This document shows, piece after piece, positions 1 through 10,221 of a stretch of 64,000 nt of DNA. This DNA is from Bacteroidota bacterium (GTDB taxonomy: Bacteria; Bacteroidota; Rhodothermia; Rhodothermales; Rubricoccaceae). A model generated the notes under the pieces. That model made no database searches. It saw only the letters and a list, made by a program, of their open reading frames with translations, and was not told where the DNA came from. Location of the stretch: contig JBCBNX010000001.1 in assembly GCA_039821555.1 (NCBI GenBank), positions 174,576-238,575 on the forward strand, in the 5' to 3' direction. How positions within the stretch are numbered: position 1 is the first letter of the stretch; each line of letters opens with the position of its first letter. The position numbers and the translations under genes are program-made.

Positions 1-203
1 TGCTCGACGTACTCCACGCCGTAGGGCTCCGGCTCCAACACGCGGTCGACGAGCGTGGGCGGGTGGAGGTGGTAGGCGATCGACTGGATGCCGGAGAAGC
101 CTTCGGCGCCGATCACCTCCTCGGTGTAGAGCGCGCCGTCAGGCCGCCGGAACTGCGTGTGCCGCTTCTGCGGGACGTCGCCGAGGCGAACGTAGAAAGC
201 CAT
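1..203 (-). CDS. hmgA: Homogentisate 1,2-dioxygenase, N-terminal part (cut by window edge)
   Basis: The first 67 codons of a gene whose 3' end lies outside the window. The start is an ATG (complement of 201-203). The translation begins MAFYVRLGDVPQKRHTQFR and continues through FSGIQSIAYHLHPPT, which matches the N-terminal region of homogentisate 1,2-dioxygenase. This iron enzyme opens the aromatic ring of homogentisate to maleylacetoacetate in tyrosine and phenylalanine breakdown. The iron ligands are in the missing part, so activity cannot be judged here. It lies directly downstream of hpd, whose product makes homogentisate, so the two genes form consecutive pathway steps on one strand. The gap between them is almost fully occupied by an octamer hairpin element. 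Confidence 0.85.
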   Translation of the reverse strand, partial: MAFYVRLGDVPQKRHTQFRRPDGALYTEEVIGAEGFSGIQSIAYHLHPPTLVDRVLEPEPYGVEYVE

Positions 204-211
204 GTGGTCAG

Positions 212-288
212 GTGTGAAAGTGTGGACGTGTGAAGGTGTGGAAGTACGGACGCTCACGTCCACACGTTCATACTTCCAAACGTTCACA

Positions 289-289
<1 letters not shown>
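212..289. repeat. Imperfect hairpin of GTGTGRAN octamers between hpd and hmgA
   Basis: The left arm reads as successive 8-bp units GTGTGAAA, GTGTGGAC, GTGTGAAG, GTGTGGAA, GTACGGAC (212-251). The right arm is built from the complementary units GTCCACAC, GTTCATAC, TTCCAAAC, GTTCACAC (258-289). Folding the 39-nt left half (212-250) on the right half gives about 29 of 39 matched positions. The right end touches the hpd stop codon and the left end stops 8 bp before the hmgA start. A second copy with the same octamer sits at 40596-40659. The function is unknown. Confidence 0.8.
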
Positions 290-1473
<1,184 letters not shown>

Positions 1474-1559
1474 CTACAGTCGTTCCGGGCTGGCACCAAC
1501 CGAGGATGCCATGAATCGGAGACCTTTGCAAGGCCGAAACGCTGCGACGAAGAACCGGG

Positions 1560-1567
1560 TAGCTTTG
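1560..1567 (+). promoter_or_regulatory. Candidate Bacteroidota-type -7 box upstream of deoA
   Basis: TAGCTTTG fits the TAnnTTTG -7 consensus of Bacteroidota housekeeping promoters and lies 35 bp before the ATG of the downstream gene. I could not find a TTTG/TTG -33 element at the usual 19-21 bp spacing; the nearest TTTG (1525-1528) is 31 bp away. This is a weak call made on the -7 box alone. Confidence 0.25.
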
Positions 1568-1602
1568 ACTCCACTTCTAGCCCTGCCACCTTCGCCTCGC
1601 TC

Positions 1603-2976
1603 ATGCTTCCCATGGATGCTCCGCTCGACACTGTACGCCTGCTCGTCCAAAAACGTGACGGTCACCGGCTCGACCCTGACGTCATCGAGGCGCTGATCGC
1701 AGCCTACACCGAGGGGAGCGTCCCGGACTACCAAATGGCGGTGTTCCTAATGGCGGCGTTTTTAAACGGGCTCGACCGCGAGGAGGCGGCGGCGCTGGCG
1801 CGCGCGATGCTCTACTCAGGCACCGTCCTCGACCTCGGCGACGTGGCGGGTGTGAAGGTCGACAAGCATTCGACGGGCGGCGTGGGCGACGGGACTTCGC
1901 TCGTGTTAGCGCCGCTCGTGGCAGCATGCGGCGTGCCGGTCCCGATGATTTCGGGGCGAGGCCTCGGTCACTCCGGGGGCACGCTCGACAAGCTGGAGTC
2001 AATCCCGGGTTTTCGGACCGACCTCTCCATCCCCGACTACCGCGACCAACTGGCCCGCATCGGCGTGGTGATGATCGGCCAGACCGCCGAGATTGCGCCC
2101 GCTGATAAGAAGCTCTACGCGCTCCGCGACGTGACCGCGACGGTCGAGTCGATTCCGTTCATCGCAGCCTCGATCATGTCGAAGAAGCTCGCTGAGGGCA
2201 TCGACGCGCTGGTGCTCGACGTGAAGCAGGGGCGCGGCGCGTTTATGAAGACGGAGGCGGATGCGCGGCGTCTCGCCGAGACGCTCGTGGGCATCGGACT
2301 CGAGTTCGACACACCGACGGTGGCGCGGCTCACCGCGATGGAACAGCCGCTCGCGCCCGCAGCCGGCAACTGGCCGGAGGTCGTCTGCGCGCTCCGCTGC
2401 CTGCGCGGCGAGGCTATCCGGCTCGACCAGCGCTTCCTCGACGTGACGCTCGAACTGGCGGGGGAGATGCTCGCGCTCGGCGGCGTTGCCGACACGCCAA
2501 AAGCCGGACGCGCCCGTGCCGAGGCGGCGATCGCGGATGGGTCGGCGTTCGAGAAACTCCTCCACCTCGCCGACGCGCAGGGCGCCGACGTCGCCGCGTT
2601 GGAAGCGCCTGAGAGGCGCCCCGGCAATGCACCCGTCGCGGAGGTCAGGGCGCCCGATACGTTGCCCGGGGGCACATTCGTGAGCAGCATCGACGCGCTG
2701 GCCCTCGGCTGGGCGGCCGTGCGGCTGGGAGCCGGGCGGCGCACCAAAGAAGACGCCGTCGATCCGGTGGCAGGTATCGCCCTAAACAAACAGGTCGGCG
2801 ATCCCGTAGAAGCGGGTGAACTGCTTGCGACGATCCATGCTGCGGACACCGCGCGCGTGGATCAGGACGCCATCGGTGCCGCGTTTGCGTTCGCCGATGC
2901 CGCGCCTGGACCGCTCCCGTTGTTGCTCGACCGCTTCGACGGCGTGCGCTGGGGGTCGGATTCTTCCGACGCTTGA
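1603..2976 (+). CDS. deoA: Thymidine / pyrimidine-nucleoside phosphorylase
   Basis: A 457-residue protein of the nucleoside phosphorylase class II family. It splits thymidine or uridine with phosphate into the free base and (deoxy)ribose-1-phosphate in pyrimidine salvage. The hallmarks are KVDKHSTGGVGDGTSL in the phosphate-binding region, then SGRGLGHSGGTLDKLESIPG, which matches the family signature. The C-terminal domain is also complete. Sequence alone does not separate thymidine phosphorylase from the broader pyrimidine-nucleoside phosphorylase (pdp), so the symbol is provisional. An ATG three codons downstream (1612) is an alternative start. The gene stands alone, divergent from hpd and 114 bp ahead of the PspA cassette. 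Confidence 0.9.
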   Translation: MLPMDAPLDTVRLLVQKRDGHRLDPDVIEALIAAYTEGSVPDYQMAVFLMAAFLNGLDREEAAALARAMLYSGTVLDLGDVAGVKVDKHSTGGVGDGTSLVLAPLVAACGVPVPMISGRGLGHSGGTLDKLESIPGFRTDLSIPDYRDQLARIGVVMIGQTAEIAPADKKLYALRDVTATVESIPFIAASIMSKKLAEGIDALVLDVKQGRGAFMKTEADARRLAETLVGIGLEFDTPTVARLTAMEQPLAPAAGNWPEVVCALRCLRGEAIRLDQRFLDVTLELAGEMLALGGVADTPKAGRARAEAAIADGSAFEKLLHLADAQGADVAALEAPERRPGNAPVAEVRAPDTLPGGTFVSSIDALALGWAAVRLGAGRRTKEDAVDPVAGIALNKQVGDPVEAGELLATIHAADTARVDQDAIGAAFAFADAAPGPLPLLLDRFDGVRWGSDSSDA

Positions 2977-3090
2977 CGCGAAACAACGGGCGCAAAACCT
3001 CGAAGCACATCGTCCCTCGCCGTACATTCCGGCGCGGCGACCCCCGACGCCGACCCTCGTCCACGACCATCGACCCACGATCCCTGCCCC

Positions 3091-3873
3091 ATGTCGATCT
3101 GGAAACGCTTCACTCGCCTCATCAAGTCGCTCTTCGGCGGCGCGATCTCGTCCATGGAGGACCCGCGTCTCATCCTGGAGCAGAACATCCGGGAACTGAA
3201 CGACCAGGTCCCGCAGATGAATGAGAACATCGCGACAGTGAAGGCCAATGTGGTGCTCCTCCAAAAGGAAAATAACAAGTACGTTAAGCAGGTCGAGAAC
3301 CTGACCGCGAAGATCAAGGCCGCCATCCAGGCCGGGCGTGACGACATCGCGCAGAACTACGCGATGCAGCTCCAACAGACCAAGGAGGCGCAGGCCCGCA
3401 CGGGCGAGCAACTCGACTATGCCAAGCGCGCCTACGAGAAGGCTCTGGAGGTCAAGAAGGCGTTCATGCGCGAGCGCGAGCGCAAGATCAACGAGGCCCG
3501 CGAAGCCCTCCGGGCCCACGAGCGTGCGCAGTGGCAGGGCAAGATCGCCGACACGCTGGAGCAGTTCGAAGTGGCTGGGGTCGACCAGACGCACGACGAG
3601 ATGCTCACGCGCATCAACGAGGAGACGGCCAAGAACGAGGCGCGCATGGAGCTTGCCCTCGACTCCATCGACACCGAAGCGATGCAGATCGAGGAGGACG
3701 CGCAAAACATCCAGGCCGCTGAACTGGTGAAGCAGTTCAAGCTAGAGATGGGCCTCGGCGAACCTGCCGCTGCTGCGACGGAGCCCGAACTACAGATCCC
3801 GGAAGAGCCCGTGTCCTCCGAAGGACAGAAGACCCTCGGCCGTCAGCGTACCGCCGGCGGCGATAGTGCCTAA
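3091..3873 (+). CDS. pspA: PspA/IM30 family membrane-stress protein
   Basis: A 260-residue protein, almost entirely helical and highly charged. The N-terminus MSIWKRFTRLIKSLFGG is amphipathic and is followed by SSMEDPRLILEQNIRELND, which corresponds to the PspA/Vipp1 start where helix 0 binds membrane. A long coiled coil (about residues 25-145) and a second helical section (155-222) ending in LVKQFKLEMG follow. PspA proteins coat and stabilise stressed membranes as ESCRT-III-like polymers. After residue 222 comes a disordered acidic tail with QKTLGRQR near the end, an addition not typical of PspA. It is the first gene of a three-gene cassette; the next gene repeats part of its C-terminal half and the tail motif. 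Confidence 0.85.
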   Translation: MSIWKRFTRLIKSLFGGAISSMEDPRLILEQNIRELNDQVPQMNENIATVKANVVLLQKENNKYVKQVENLTAKIKAAIQAGRDDIAQNYAMQLQQTKEAQARTGEQLDYAKRAYEKALEVKKAFMRERERKINEAREALRAHERAQWQGKIADTLEQFEVAGVDQTHDEMLTRINEETAKNEARMELALDSIDTEAMQIEEDAQNIQAAELVKQFKLEMGLGEPAAAATEPELQIPEEPVSSEGQKTLGRQRTAGGDSA

Positions 3874-3959
3874 GTGGCGATAGTATGGTGTCTATTGACG
3901 GCCACGCGTCGTCAGCGACACGACCGACCGCCGCTAGCTGAACGCAGCATGCCGAACCG

Positions 3960-4487
3960 ATGGACAAGAAGGAATTCGAGCGGATCAAAGCCGAGGAAAA
4001 GGAGCACCTGCGCAAGCTCCGTGCGCTGAAGCATGAGCACCGAGGCGTGACCCGCCAGAAAAAGGTGCTCGACGCGCTCAACGCAATGCAGCGTCCCGAC
4101 CTCGACGCGACGTACGAGGAGGCCATGCGCGGCCTCACCGAAGACGCGGCGATGACGGAGGCGCGCCTCGAAATCGCGATGGAAGACGCCCATGCGCGTG
4201 CGCCGAAGCCGGAGGCCCTCACCGAGGCCGACCGCGAGAAGCTGCGGAAAGACGAGGCGGCGGCGCTGATTCGCCAAATGAAAGCCGAGATGGGCACGCC
4301 CGTGTCGGAGATGACGCCGACTAACGAAACGTCCGATGAGGCTCCGAGCAACCCGGCCGAACGGACCATTGGGCGTTCGCCAGCACCGGCACGGCCCGAG
4401 CCAGACGTTGCATCGAAGCCGGCCAAACCGGCCGCGCCGGAGGCTACCAACACGTCCGAAAAGACCATCGGGCGCAAGCGAGACTAG
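3960..4487 (+). CDS. Short PspA-like paralogue with repeated TIGR tail motif
   Basis: A 175-residue charged, helical protein with no signal peptide or membrane segment. Residues about 40-76 align by eye with residues 156-192 of the preceding PspA (shared pattern: LDxT-x-EE, then EARLEIAME versus EARMELALD). AALIRQMKAEMG (101-112) matches AELVKQFKLEMG of PspA. The disordered Pro/Ala-rich tail carries ERTIGR (134-139) and ends EKTIGRKRD, echoing QKTLGRQR of PspA. It therefore looks like a duplication of the PspA C-terminal half that lost the membrane-binding N-terminal hairpin. It sits 86 bp after pspA on the same strand. The function is unknown; a co-polymer or regulator of PspA is my inference. 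Confidence 0.65.
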   Translation: MDKKEFERIKAEEKEHLRKLRALKHEHRGVTRQKKVLDALNAMQRPDLDATYEEAMRGLTEDAAMTEARLEIAMEDAHARAPKPEALTEADREKLRKDEAAALIRQMKAEMGTPVSEMTPTNETSDEAPSNPAERTIGRSPAPARPEPDVASKPAKPAAPEATNTSEKTIGRKRD

Positions 4488-4544
4488 GGCTAACACGCCG
4501 CCCGCCACCACCTTCTCACTCCACGGAGGCACCGTCCTCATCCG

Positions 4545-5423
4545 ATGAGCGACAAGATCAACTACACGAAGGAAGCCTTCATGCTGCCCTGGAACCTCGT
4601 GTTCCTCATCGGGGCGATGGTGGCCGCTTTCCTCCTCAACGACGTCGCGGCATTGCCGGAGATCATCCTCACGTTCACCGCGGCGATGGAACTGCTCTAC
4701 CTCGGCATCATGCCGCGCAACGATCGGTTCCAACGGGCCGTGAAGTCGCGCGAGATCGCCGAGCAGCGCAAGCCGCTCTCCGACACGGAGCGTTTCAAGA
4801 CGCTCGGCAAAAACGACCAGAAGCGCTACGTCCGCTTCCGCACGCTGGAGAAGCAGATCAAGGAGTCCTACAAGAAGCTGCCCTACGCATCGCAGGGCCT
4901 CCTCGACAACCACCTCGGCAAGCTCGACGGGCTCCTCGATAGCTACCTCAACCTGCTCATGCTGCAGGACCGCTACAAGCAGTTTGCGCGGCGCACCGAG
5001 GAAGACGAGGTCGTGAACGCGATCGCGCGGCTGCGCCGGGACATGGAGGACGACCCGCCGCGCGTAGCCGCGATCAAGAAGCGCCGCCTCAGCATCCTCG
5101 AAAAGCGCCTCGGCAAGTTCAAAAAGGCGCACGAGAACCTTGCCATCATCGAAGCGCAGTTGGAGACGATCGAGGACGTGACGAAGTACATCTACGAGCA
5201 GTCGCTCACGATGCGCAACCCCGAAGAACTCTCCTTTCAACTCGACACACTCGTCTCCGAAGTCGAGGAGACGCAGGCGTCCGTCGAAGAGATCGAGGAC
5301 ATCTTCGCGGGTCCGTCCGGCGAACTGCTAGACGAACTCGACGAGCCGCTCCTAGACCTCGATCCGCTCGATCCGCTCTCGGACCAGGCTACGACGGGTC
5401 AGCGGCAACGCGAGCAGAGCTAA
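4545..5423 (+). CDS. Membrane-anchored coiled-coil protein linked to PspA
   Basis: A 292-residue protein I do not recognise. Two adjacent hydrophobic segments occupy about residues 16-31 (LPWNLVFLIGAMVAAFLL) and 37-55, forming a membrane hairpin. About 200 residues of charged, mostly helical sequence with coiled-coil character follow (KNDQKRYVRFRTLEKQIKES, and EVEETQASVEEIEDIF near residue 240). The last 35 residues are acidic and rich in LLD/LDP. It is the third gene of the PspA cassette, 57 bp after the short paralogue. The topology suits a membrane docking partner for cytoplasmic PspA polymers, but this rests only on position and architecture. Confidence 0.6.
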   Translation: MSDKINYTKEAFMLPWNLVFLIGAMVAAFLLNDVAALPEIILTFTAAMELLYLGIMPRNDRFQRAVKSREIAEQRKPLSDTERFKTLGKNDQKRYVRFRTLEKQIKESYKKLPYASQGLLDNHLGKLDGLLDSYLNLLMLQDRYKQFARRTEEDEVVNAIARLRRDMEDDPPRVAAIKKRRLSILEKRLGKFKKAHENLAIIEAQLETIEDVTKYIYEQSLTMRNPEELSFQLDTLVSEVEETQASVEEIEDIFAGPSGELLDELDEPLLDLDPLDPLSDQATTGQRQREQS

Positions 5424-5448
5424 GCGCGCCCGGTGCCGCTGGCTTTCG

Positions 5449-7161
5449 CTACATGTCGGCTAGGCGTTCGGCCCGAGCGCGAGTTTCGGCAAAGGCCTCA
5501 CTCGGCTTCCACGCCGGGCGGATGCCGCTGTCAGCGATCCCGTAGGTGAGGCGCGTCGCGACCTTCGTCTGCTGCACGAGGCCGCCGAGAGGCATCGTCT
5601 CGGGGTCGTATTCGTCGGCAGGCTGGTGGTAGCGCTCGCGGCGGTAATCGGCTTTGACCTGGGCCGCATAGCCCTCGGGTTTTCCAACGAAGTCCACGCC
5701 CGTGTTGATGAACACGGCAGGAACGCCTGCACGGGCGAAGGCAAGCTGGTCCGAACGAAAGAACAGGCCCTGATTGGGCTGGTTGTCCGGCGTGACGGTC
5801 ATGTCCTCGCCCGCTGCAGCTTGCCGGAGCAAGGGAAGCATCTCGCTCCGCTCCGCGCCGATGCCGACGATGTCCGTCGTTGGTCCGTACATGTTGCCAG
5901 AATCCACGTTCACGTTGGCGATCGTGTTGACGAGCGGGAAAACGGGGTTCTCAGCGTAGTGCGCCGCGCCGAGCAGGCCCGACTCTTCCGCCGAGAGCGT
6001 GAGGAAGTAAACGCTGCGGTCGGGCGTGGGGCCGGACGCGATCGCAGCGGCCATTTCGAGCAGCATCGCGACGCCCGAGGCATTGTCCACGGCGCCGTTG
6101 TAGATGCCGTCGTCGCCCGCCGCCACGCGGTCAGCATCGATGCCGAGGTGGTCGTGGTGGGCTGTCACGATGACGGCTTCGTCCGGCGCGGCATCGCCCG
6201 TGATTTTGCCGATCACGTTGGTGCCCGTGAAGCGACGCGTCTCGAACGTCATCTCTAGCGAGGCGCGCACGGGGAGTGGTACCGGCTCGAACTCGCGCGT
6301 TGCGGCCATCGCGAACGCATCGTCCAGTGTCAGACCTGCTGCGGCGAGCAACTGTTCAGCGACGGGCTGCGTGATCCAGCCTTTCACGTCGAGCGCGTTC
6401 TCTGGGGGCGTGGCGAGCGAGATCTGCTCGCCGCGGGCGCCGCCGGAGAGCACCAGGAATGGGTAGCCGGCCGTCGGTCCGGTGTGGATGAGCAGCGCCC
6501 CGACGGCACCGCGGCGGCGCGCCTCTTCATATTTATAGGTCCACCGGCCATTGTAGGTCAGCGTGTCGGCTTGGAAGAGGTTCGGCTCGGCCTCCGTTGC
6601 AGGCGGGTCATTCACGAAGCTGACCATGATCCTGCCGGTGAGGTCCACGTCCTTGTAGTCGTCCCACTCATATCCGGGGTTTGAGATGCCGTAGCCGACG
6701 AAGACGAGTTCGGCGCCCTCGACGCTGATGGCGGTCGTGTCGTGGTCAGTGGAGGCAATGAACTGGTTCACGAAGTCAAGCAGGACCGGCTCGCCGTCGT
6801 CGGGGACGAGCGCGAGGTTGCCGACCGAGACGGGCGTGGAGCCGAGGAGCGGGACTTGCTGGAAGAAGGTCCCATCAGCCGCACCAGGTTCGAGCCCGGT
6901 GGCCTGCATCTGCGACGCGATGTAGGCGATGGTCATCTGCTCGCCCGGGGTGCCTGTGCCGCGCCCTCCGTAGGCGTCGCTCGCGAGCTCTTCGATGTGA
7001 GCGCGCAATCCCGCTGAGTCGATCACGGCTACGAGGTCATGGGGCGTGTCAGCGAGTACGATCGGGCCAGAGAGCTCCGGACTGTCGGGGGCGGGCTCGT
7101 CGCACGCGGAGACGAGGAGCAGCGCAAGCGCTGAGGCGACGAGGCGAAAGGGGAAACGCAT
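5449..7161 (-). CDS. M28 family metallopeptidase, lipoprotein with PA-type insertion
   Basis: A 570-residue exported zinc aminopeptidase-like protein. I chose the ATG at 7161 because it opens a lipoprotein signal with Cys20 (LLLVSAC). Residues about 120-300 resemble a protease-associated (PA) insertion, including RRRGAVGALLIHTGP. The M28 catalytic domain follows with the expected two-zinc motifs: VTAHHDHLG, AVDNASGVA, SAEESGLLG and NVDSGNMYG. It probably trims peptides in the periplasm or at the outer membrane. It is transcribed away from the FtsX-type permease gene, with 163 bp between the starts. Confidence 0.88.
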   Translation of the reverse strand: MRFPFRLVASALALLLVSACDEPAPDSPELSGPIVLADTPHDLVAVIDSAGLRAHIEELASDAYGGRGTGTPGEQMTIAYIASQMQATGLEPGAADGTFFQQVPLLGSTPVSVGNLALVPDDGEPVLLDFVNQFIASTDHDTTAISVEGAELVFVGYGISNPGYEWDDYKDVDLTGRIMVSFVNDPPATEAEPNLFQADTLTYNGRWTYKYEEARRRGAVGALLIHTGPTAGYPFLVLSGGARGEQISLATPPENALDVKGWITQPVAEQLLAAAGLTLDDAFAMAATREFEPVPLPVRASLEMTFETRRFTGTNVIGKITGDAAPDEAVIVTAHHDHLGIDADRVAAGDDGIYNGAVDNASGVAMLLEMAAAIASGPTPDRSVYFLTLSAEESGLLGAAHYAENPVFPLVNTIANVNVDSGNMYGPTTDIVGIGAERSEMLPLLRQAAAGEDMTVTPDNQPNQGLFFRSDQLAFARAGVPAVFINTGVDFVGKPEGYAAQVKADYRRERYHQPADEYDPETMPLGGLVQQTKVATRLTYGIADSGIRPAWKPSEAFAETRARAERLADM

Positions 7162-7324
7162 GGCGTAGATATGTGGGTAAGGGTGTGACAAGATGCGGCG
7201 CGGTACGCAGCGGAGCAAGCCATCGACACGATCGACAGCAACCGCAGCGCAACTTGAGGGTCACCCCTTCCGAATAGCCCCGCACACCTCTCGTGTCGAT
7301 CACGCCTGCCACCCCGCTCGTCCC

Positions 7325-9724
7325 ATGCTGAAGAGCTACTTCGTCCTCGCCTGGCGCACCCTCCGCAAGTACCCGCACTACACCGTCATCAACGTGCTCG
7401 GCCTGGCGTTTGCCATCGCGGGCTGCGTGCTGGCCTACGTGAACTTCGAGTTCGCCTACGGCTTCGACGCGCAGTACGAGAACGCGGACGAGATCTACCT
7501 GCTCAACGCCGAAGTTGAGACGAGCGGGTGGGACGGGACGTGGGGCGTCGTGCCCATGCCGATGGCACCTACGCTGGAATCTGAGGTGTCGGGCATCGAG
7601 CGGACTGCGCGGCTAAACTGGGCGGGCGTGAACATGCGCGTGGGCGACCAGGTATTTCAGGAAAACGGGCGGTTCGCCGAGTCGTCGGTGATGGCCATGT
7701 TCGACTTTCCGCTGCGCTACGGCAGTCCAGCAGCCCTCGACGATCCACAGCAGGTGGTCTTGGAAGCCCGGACCGCCGAGAAGTACTTCGGGGACGCCAA
7801 CCCCATCGGGTCCGACATCGAGCTCCGCTTCCGAAACGATTCGCTCGTGACGTTCACTGTAGGGGCAGTGACCGAGCCCATCCTGGCGGCGTCGAGCCTC
7901 CAGTTCGATCTGCTGATCCCGTACGTGCAACTGGAGCGGATCTATAACACCGCCGCGGACGACTGGTCGCAATGGGCGCTGACCTTTGTTCAAGCAGAAG
8001 ACGCTGCGATTGCGCAGATCGCTGCAGCGGCCGGTCGGTTTGTGCCAACGCAGAACGCGGCCAACGAAAACTGGCCCTTGCGCGCCGTGGCGCCTGAATC
8101 CCTGCTCGATGTAGCCCTCACGTCCCCGTCGAAGAGCAACTACTGGCTCAAGCAGGGCGTCCATCCGGCGGCCATTGTCTCGCCTGGCATCATTGCGATC
8201 CTGGTCTTGCTCATGGCGTGCTTTAACTTCATGAACACCTCGATTTCCTTCGCCGGGCGGCGTATGAAAGAGATCGGCGTACGCAAGTCGCTGGGCGGCG
8301 GGCGGCGGCAACTGATCCTGCAATTCCTCGGCGAGAGCCTCATCCTGTGCGCGCTTTCCCTGGGGCTCGGGCTCTTGCTAGCGCATCTGATCGTGCCGGG
8401 CTACAACGCGCTGTGGCCTACGCTCGGCATTGACCTCCAGATCTCGTATGCGGACAATGCGATGTTCTTGCTGTTCCTGGCGGGGCTTGTGCTGTTCACG
8501 GGACTCCTCTCCGGCGGATGGCCGGCCGCCTATGTGAGCCGCTTTCGTCCCGTTGAGATCCTCAAGGGCCAGCAGCCGATGGCGCGCTTTGGTTGGCTCG
8601 GACGCACGCTGCTCGTCTTCCAGTTCGCAGCAGCGCTGATGGCCGTCATCACTAGCGCGGTGTTCCTGCGCAACGCGGAGTACCAGGATAACTTGGACTA
8701 CGGCTACGCTACCGAGGCCCTCCTGACGATCAACACGGACACGCCGAGCGACTATACTGCCATGCGAGCAGCGGCTCTTGCCGATCCGGACGTGGAGGGC
8801 GTGGTCGGCACGAATGCCCACCTGAGCTACCGCTACAACACGCTGCCCGTGGCAGCGCTCGGCGCGGAGAGCGATCTGCGCGCTGAAGTCTACGCGGCTG
8901 AGCCCGGGTATGCCGAGCTCGTCAACCTGACGTTGCTCGCGGGTCGTTTCCACGAGGATGGACTCGATTCAGACGCCTCAGACGGCGTCGTGGTCTCGGA
9001 AGCGCTGGTCGACGGCCTCAGTCTGGGGACGACACCCGCGGCTGCGCTGGGCGAGCGGTTCCTCGTGGACAGCACGGCGGTCGTCGTCGTAGGCGTCGTC
9101 GCCAACGTGTTCTCGGATGGTCCCTGGGATGACATCGACCCCTTCATTCTACGCGCGCGGACCAACGACAACCGCGAAGGTGTGTATCCCTACCTCGTGG
9201 TCAAAACGCAGCCCGGTCGCACGGATGCCGTCGAGACGCGCATGGAGGAGGCCTGGAAGGCGCACGCGCCCGACGTCCTGTATTCGAGCTACGAGCACAG
9301 TTCGATACGCGTCGAGCCGCGCGCCATCAACCGGAGTATCGTGGTCGTGTTTGCCTACAGCGGGTTTGGTGCGGTGCTCATCGCAGCCGTTGGGCTTTTC
9401 GCCATGGTGTCGCTCACGATCACGCGCCGGACCAAGGAGATGGGCGTTCGCAAGGTGCTGGGGGCGACCGTCTCACAGATCAGCGTTCTCCTGAACCGCG
9501 AGTTTGTCGTCTTGCTCCTCGTAGCCGTCGCCCTGGCCTCGGCCCTGTGCCTCTTCGTGCTGCCGCTCCTGCTCAACAGCATCTGGACGTACCACGCAGG
9601 GCTGTCGTTCGGCCCGTTCCTCGCGGGGATAACGCTGCTCTTCGCCATCGCGGCGCTGACAGTAGCTCGCCAGATCTGGCGCGTGGCGACGGTCAACCCA
9701 ACGGAGGTGCTCCGCTACGAATAG
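7325..9724 (+). CDS. FtsX-like ABC transporter permease (MacB type)
   Basis: A 799-residue inner-membrane protein. The ATG at 7325 is chosen because MLKSYFVLAWRTLRKYPHYT is the standard start of this Bacteroidota permease family; in-frame sequence upstream is not conserved-looking. Order: TM segment near residues 20-40, a MacB-like periplasmic core, three TM segments with KEIGVRKSLG, a second periplasmic domain, then three C-terminal TM segments with KEMGVRKVLG. The two RK-LG motifs are the coupling helices contacted by the ATPase in such exporters. No ATP-binding subunit is next to it, so it must borrow one encoded elsewhere. The substrate is unknown; lipoprotein release, peptide export or mechanotransmission are the usual roles. 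Confidence 0.88.
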   Translation: MLKSYFVLAWRTLRKYPHYTVINVLGLAFAIAGCVLAYVNFEFAYGFDAQYENADEIYLLNAEVETSGWDGTWGVVPMPMAPTLESEVSGIERTARLNWAGVNMRVGDQVFQENGRFAESSVMAMFDFPLRYGSPAALDDPQQVVLEARTAEKYFGDANPIGSDIELRFRNDSLVTFTVGAVTEPILAASSLQFDLLIPYVQLERIYNTAADDWSQWALTFVQAEDAAIAQIAAAAGRFVPTQNAANENWPLRAVAPESLLDVALTSPSKSNYWLKQGVHPAAIVSPGIIAILVLLMACFNFMNTSISFAGRRMKEIGVRKSLGGGRRQLILQFLGESLILCALSLGLGLLLAHLIVPGYNALWPTLGIDLQISYADNAMFLLFLAGLVLFTGLLSGGWPAAYVSRFRPVEILKGQQPMARFGWLGRTLLVFQFAAALMAVITSAVFLRNAEYQDNLDYGYATEALLTINTDTPSDYTAMRAAALADPDVEGVVGTNAHLSYRYNTLPVAALGAESDLRAEVYAAEPGYAELVNLTLLAGRFHEDGLDSDASDGVVVSEALVDGLSLGTTPAAALGERFLVDSTAVVVVGVVANVFSDGPWDDIDPFILRARTNDNREGVYPYLVVKTQPGRTDAVETRMEEAWKAHAPDVLYSSYEHSSIRVEPRAINRSIVVVFAYSGFGAVLIAAVGLFAMVSLTITRRTKEMGVRKVLGATVSQISVLLNREFVVLLLVAVALASALCLFVLPLLLNSIWTYHAGLSFGPFLAGITLLFAIAALTVARQIWRVATVNPTEVLRYE

Positions 9725-9812
9725 ACCGGAAGCACTCAACTATGGCTGAGAGCGCCCAGGCTGCGCAGAGCGCCGCGATACACCGGTACGTGGGTTGTCG
9801 GATGCCATAGTG

Positions 9813-10094
9813 CTAAGCTGAGACGCGCACGCCTTTCCAGAAGGCGACGCGGTCCTTGATCTCGGAGGCGGCAGGCTTCGGCTCGGGGTAGTACCACGCC
9901 GCGTTCTCGTTGCGCTGGCCGTCTACAACCACGTGATAGTAGTGCGCCGTACCCTTCCACGGGCAACGGGTCGTGTGGCTGCTCGCCTCAAAATGCGCCT
10001 GGTCGAGTGCGCTTGCGGGGAAGTAGTGGTTGCCTTCCACGACGACCGTGTCGTCAGAATCAGCGAGGGTGGCGTCGTTCCAGGTGGCTTTCAT
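9813..10094 (-). CDS. DUF427 domain protein
   Basis: A 93-residue protein matching the DUF427 family, with the typical TRCPWKGTAHYYHVVVDG and AAWYYPEPKPAASEIKDRVAFW blocks. Family members are small single-domain proteins of unproven function. The start is an ATG. It is a single gene: the permease gene converges on it from the left, and a 211-bp gap with the icd terminator lies upstream of it on the right. Confidence 0.85.
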   Translation of the reverse strand: MKATWNDATLADSDDTVVVEGNHYFPASALDQAHFEASSHTTRCPWKGTAHYYHVVVDGQRNENAAWYYPEPKPAASEIKDRVAFWKGVRVSA

Positions 10095-10221
10095 TGGAGG
10101 AGGCGAGGTCGGTGCCAGAGAAGAGCGGTTGCTTCAAGGATGACGTGGTATCCAAACTGAGAGCGATGGGGTTCCCAGCCGACCTATCAATTCGATGGCG
10201 AGCGGGTGCCACAAAAAGCGA

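Noticed and set aside
3912..5240. 442-codon minus-strand reading frame
   Set aside because: Mirror of the second and third PspA-cassette genes; Leu/Arg/Glu/His-rich shadow without motifs. Considered because those genes are unfamiliar, but the plus-strand products show homology to PspA and clear membrane segments.
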